This document shows positions 6,193 to 6,607 of a stretch of 6,607 nt of DNA, piece by piece. Location of the stretch: assembly GCA_016201085.1 (NCBI GenBank), contig JACQDO010000219.1:1-6607 (forward strand), given 5' to 3'. The translations under genes were made by a program, and so were the position numbers. Position 1 is the stretch's first letter. Each line of letters opens with the position of its first letter. The DNA is from Hyphomicrobiales bacterium (lineage in GTDB: Bacteria; Pseudomonadota; Alphaproteobacteria; Rhizobiales; Xanthobacteraceae). The notes beneath the pieces were generated by a model. It worked only from the letters and a program-made list of their open reading frames with translations, made no database searches and had not been told where the DNA came from.

Positions 6193-6607
6193 TCAGCGGC
6201 GCTCGGCGACGCGCTCCAGCTTCTTGCTCAAGATCCAGGACAGGCCGAGGAACGCGACCAGCATGACCAAGCCAATGCTCGATGAGGCGTCGCTCATGAG
6301 CTGCTCCGAGACATGGCCGAAGGCATAGCCGGCCCAGACCACGCCGCAGGACCACAGGCCGGCGGCGACGAAATTGAGCGCCAGGAAGGTGGTCCAGGAT
6401 AGCTTCGACATGCCATAGGCAATGCCGGCAACGCCGCGAATGCCGTGCGGGTAGCGATGCAGCAGGATCATCCAGACGTAATGCCGGTCCGCCAGCCGCG
6501 CCGCGATCTGCACGGTGCGTTCGACGCGCGGGAAGCGCCCGAGCCAGCTGGTGCCGAACCGCCGCCCGATCCAGAAGCGGATCGCGTCGCCGGCGAAGCT
6601 GCCGAAC
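6193..6607 (-). CDS. DedA-family membrane protein (SNARE-associated/VTT domain), N terminus missing
   Basis: Inner-membrane protein of the DedA superfamily; members are linked to lipid-carrier recycling and flipping and to membrane potential. The frame is open to the window edge and gives 137 C-terminal residues, so about 60-80 are missing from a family of ~200. Numbering from Phe at nt 6606: FGSFAGDAIRFWIGRRFG (1-18) is the conserved G-D-x(5)-IGRRFG block; HRYPHGIRGVAGIAYGMS (50-67) matches the R-[FY]-x-x-G-x-R re-entrant segment, closer to the YohD-like form than to the RFIPGVR form; FLALNFVAAGLW (74-85) matches the conserved F-x3-N-x2-[GA]-x2-W block. Two membrane helices follow at ~73-97 and ~110-126, then a basic cytoplasmic tail KKLERVAERR. 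The exact biochemical role is not known from sequence. A GTG at 6513 is internal to the domain and is not a start. Confidence 0.88.
   Translation of the reverse strand, partial: FGSFAGDAIRFWIGRRFGTSWLGRFPRVERTVQIAARLADRHYVWMILLHRYPHGIRGVAGIAYGMSKLSWTTFLALNFVAAGLWSCGVVWAGYAFGHVSEQLMSDASSSIGLVMLVAFLGLSWILSKKLERVAERR

Overview
The window is a GC-rich chromosomal stretch from an alphaproteobacterium, most likely a Hyphomicrobiales (Rhizobiales) member near the Bradyrhizobium/Xanthobacteraceae group. The signs are the high GC with G/C-rich third codon positions, the divergent erpA/dgt pair with alphaproteobacterial-style proteins, and a palindromic intergenic repeat of a kind I recall as common in that group. 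The organism assignment is inference.

Layout. Positions 2-2935 (+) hold most of an MdtB/MdtC-type RND multidrug efflux permease whose first ~65 codons lie upstream of the window. Positions 2943-3042 hold an inverted pair of hairpin-forming repeat units filling the gap between two convergent genes. Positions 3051-3380 (-) encode the iron-sulfur carrier ErpA. An 82-bp divergent promoter region (3381-3462) separates it from dgt (3463-4674, +), an HD-domain dNTP triphosphohydrolase. Positions 4714-5481 (+) encode a classical short-chain dehydrogenase, starting 39 bp after dgt. Positions 5498-6085 (-) encode an unrecognised secreted protein with four cysteines and visibly lower GC. Positions 6193-6607 (-) hold the C-terminal part of a DedA-family membrane protein whose start lies beyond the window.

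Functionally this is mostly a set of unrelated housekeeping and envelope genes: drug export, Fe-S cluster delivery, dNTP pool control, an oxidoreductase, and two envelope proteins. I see no phage, insertion sequence, CRISPR array, RNA gene or defence cassette, and nothing that convincingly forms a new multi-gene system. The items most worth a second look are the inverted repeat pair with a compensatory stem change (2943-3042) and the orphan secreted protein (5498-6085).
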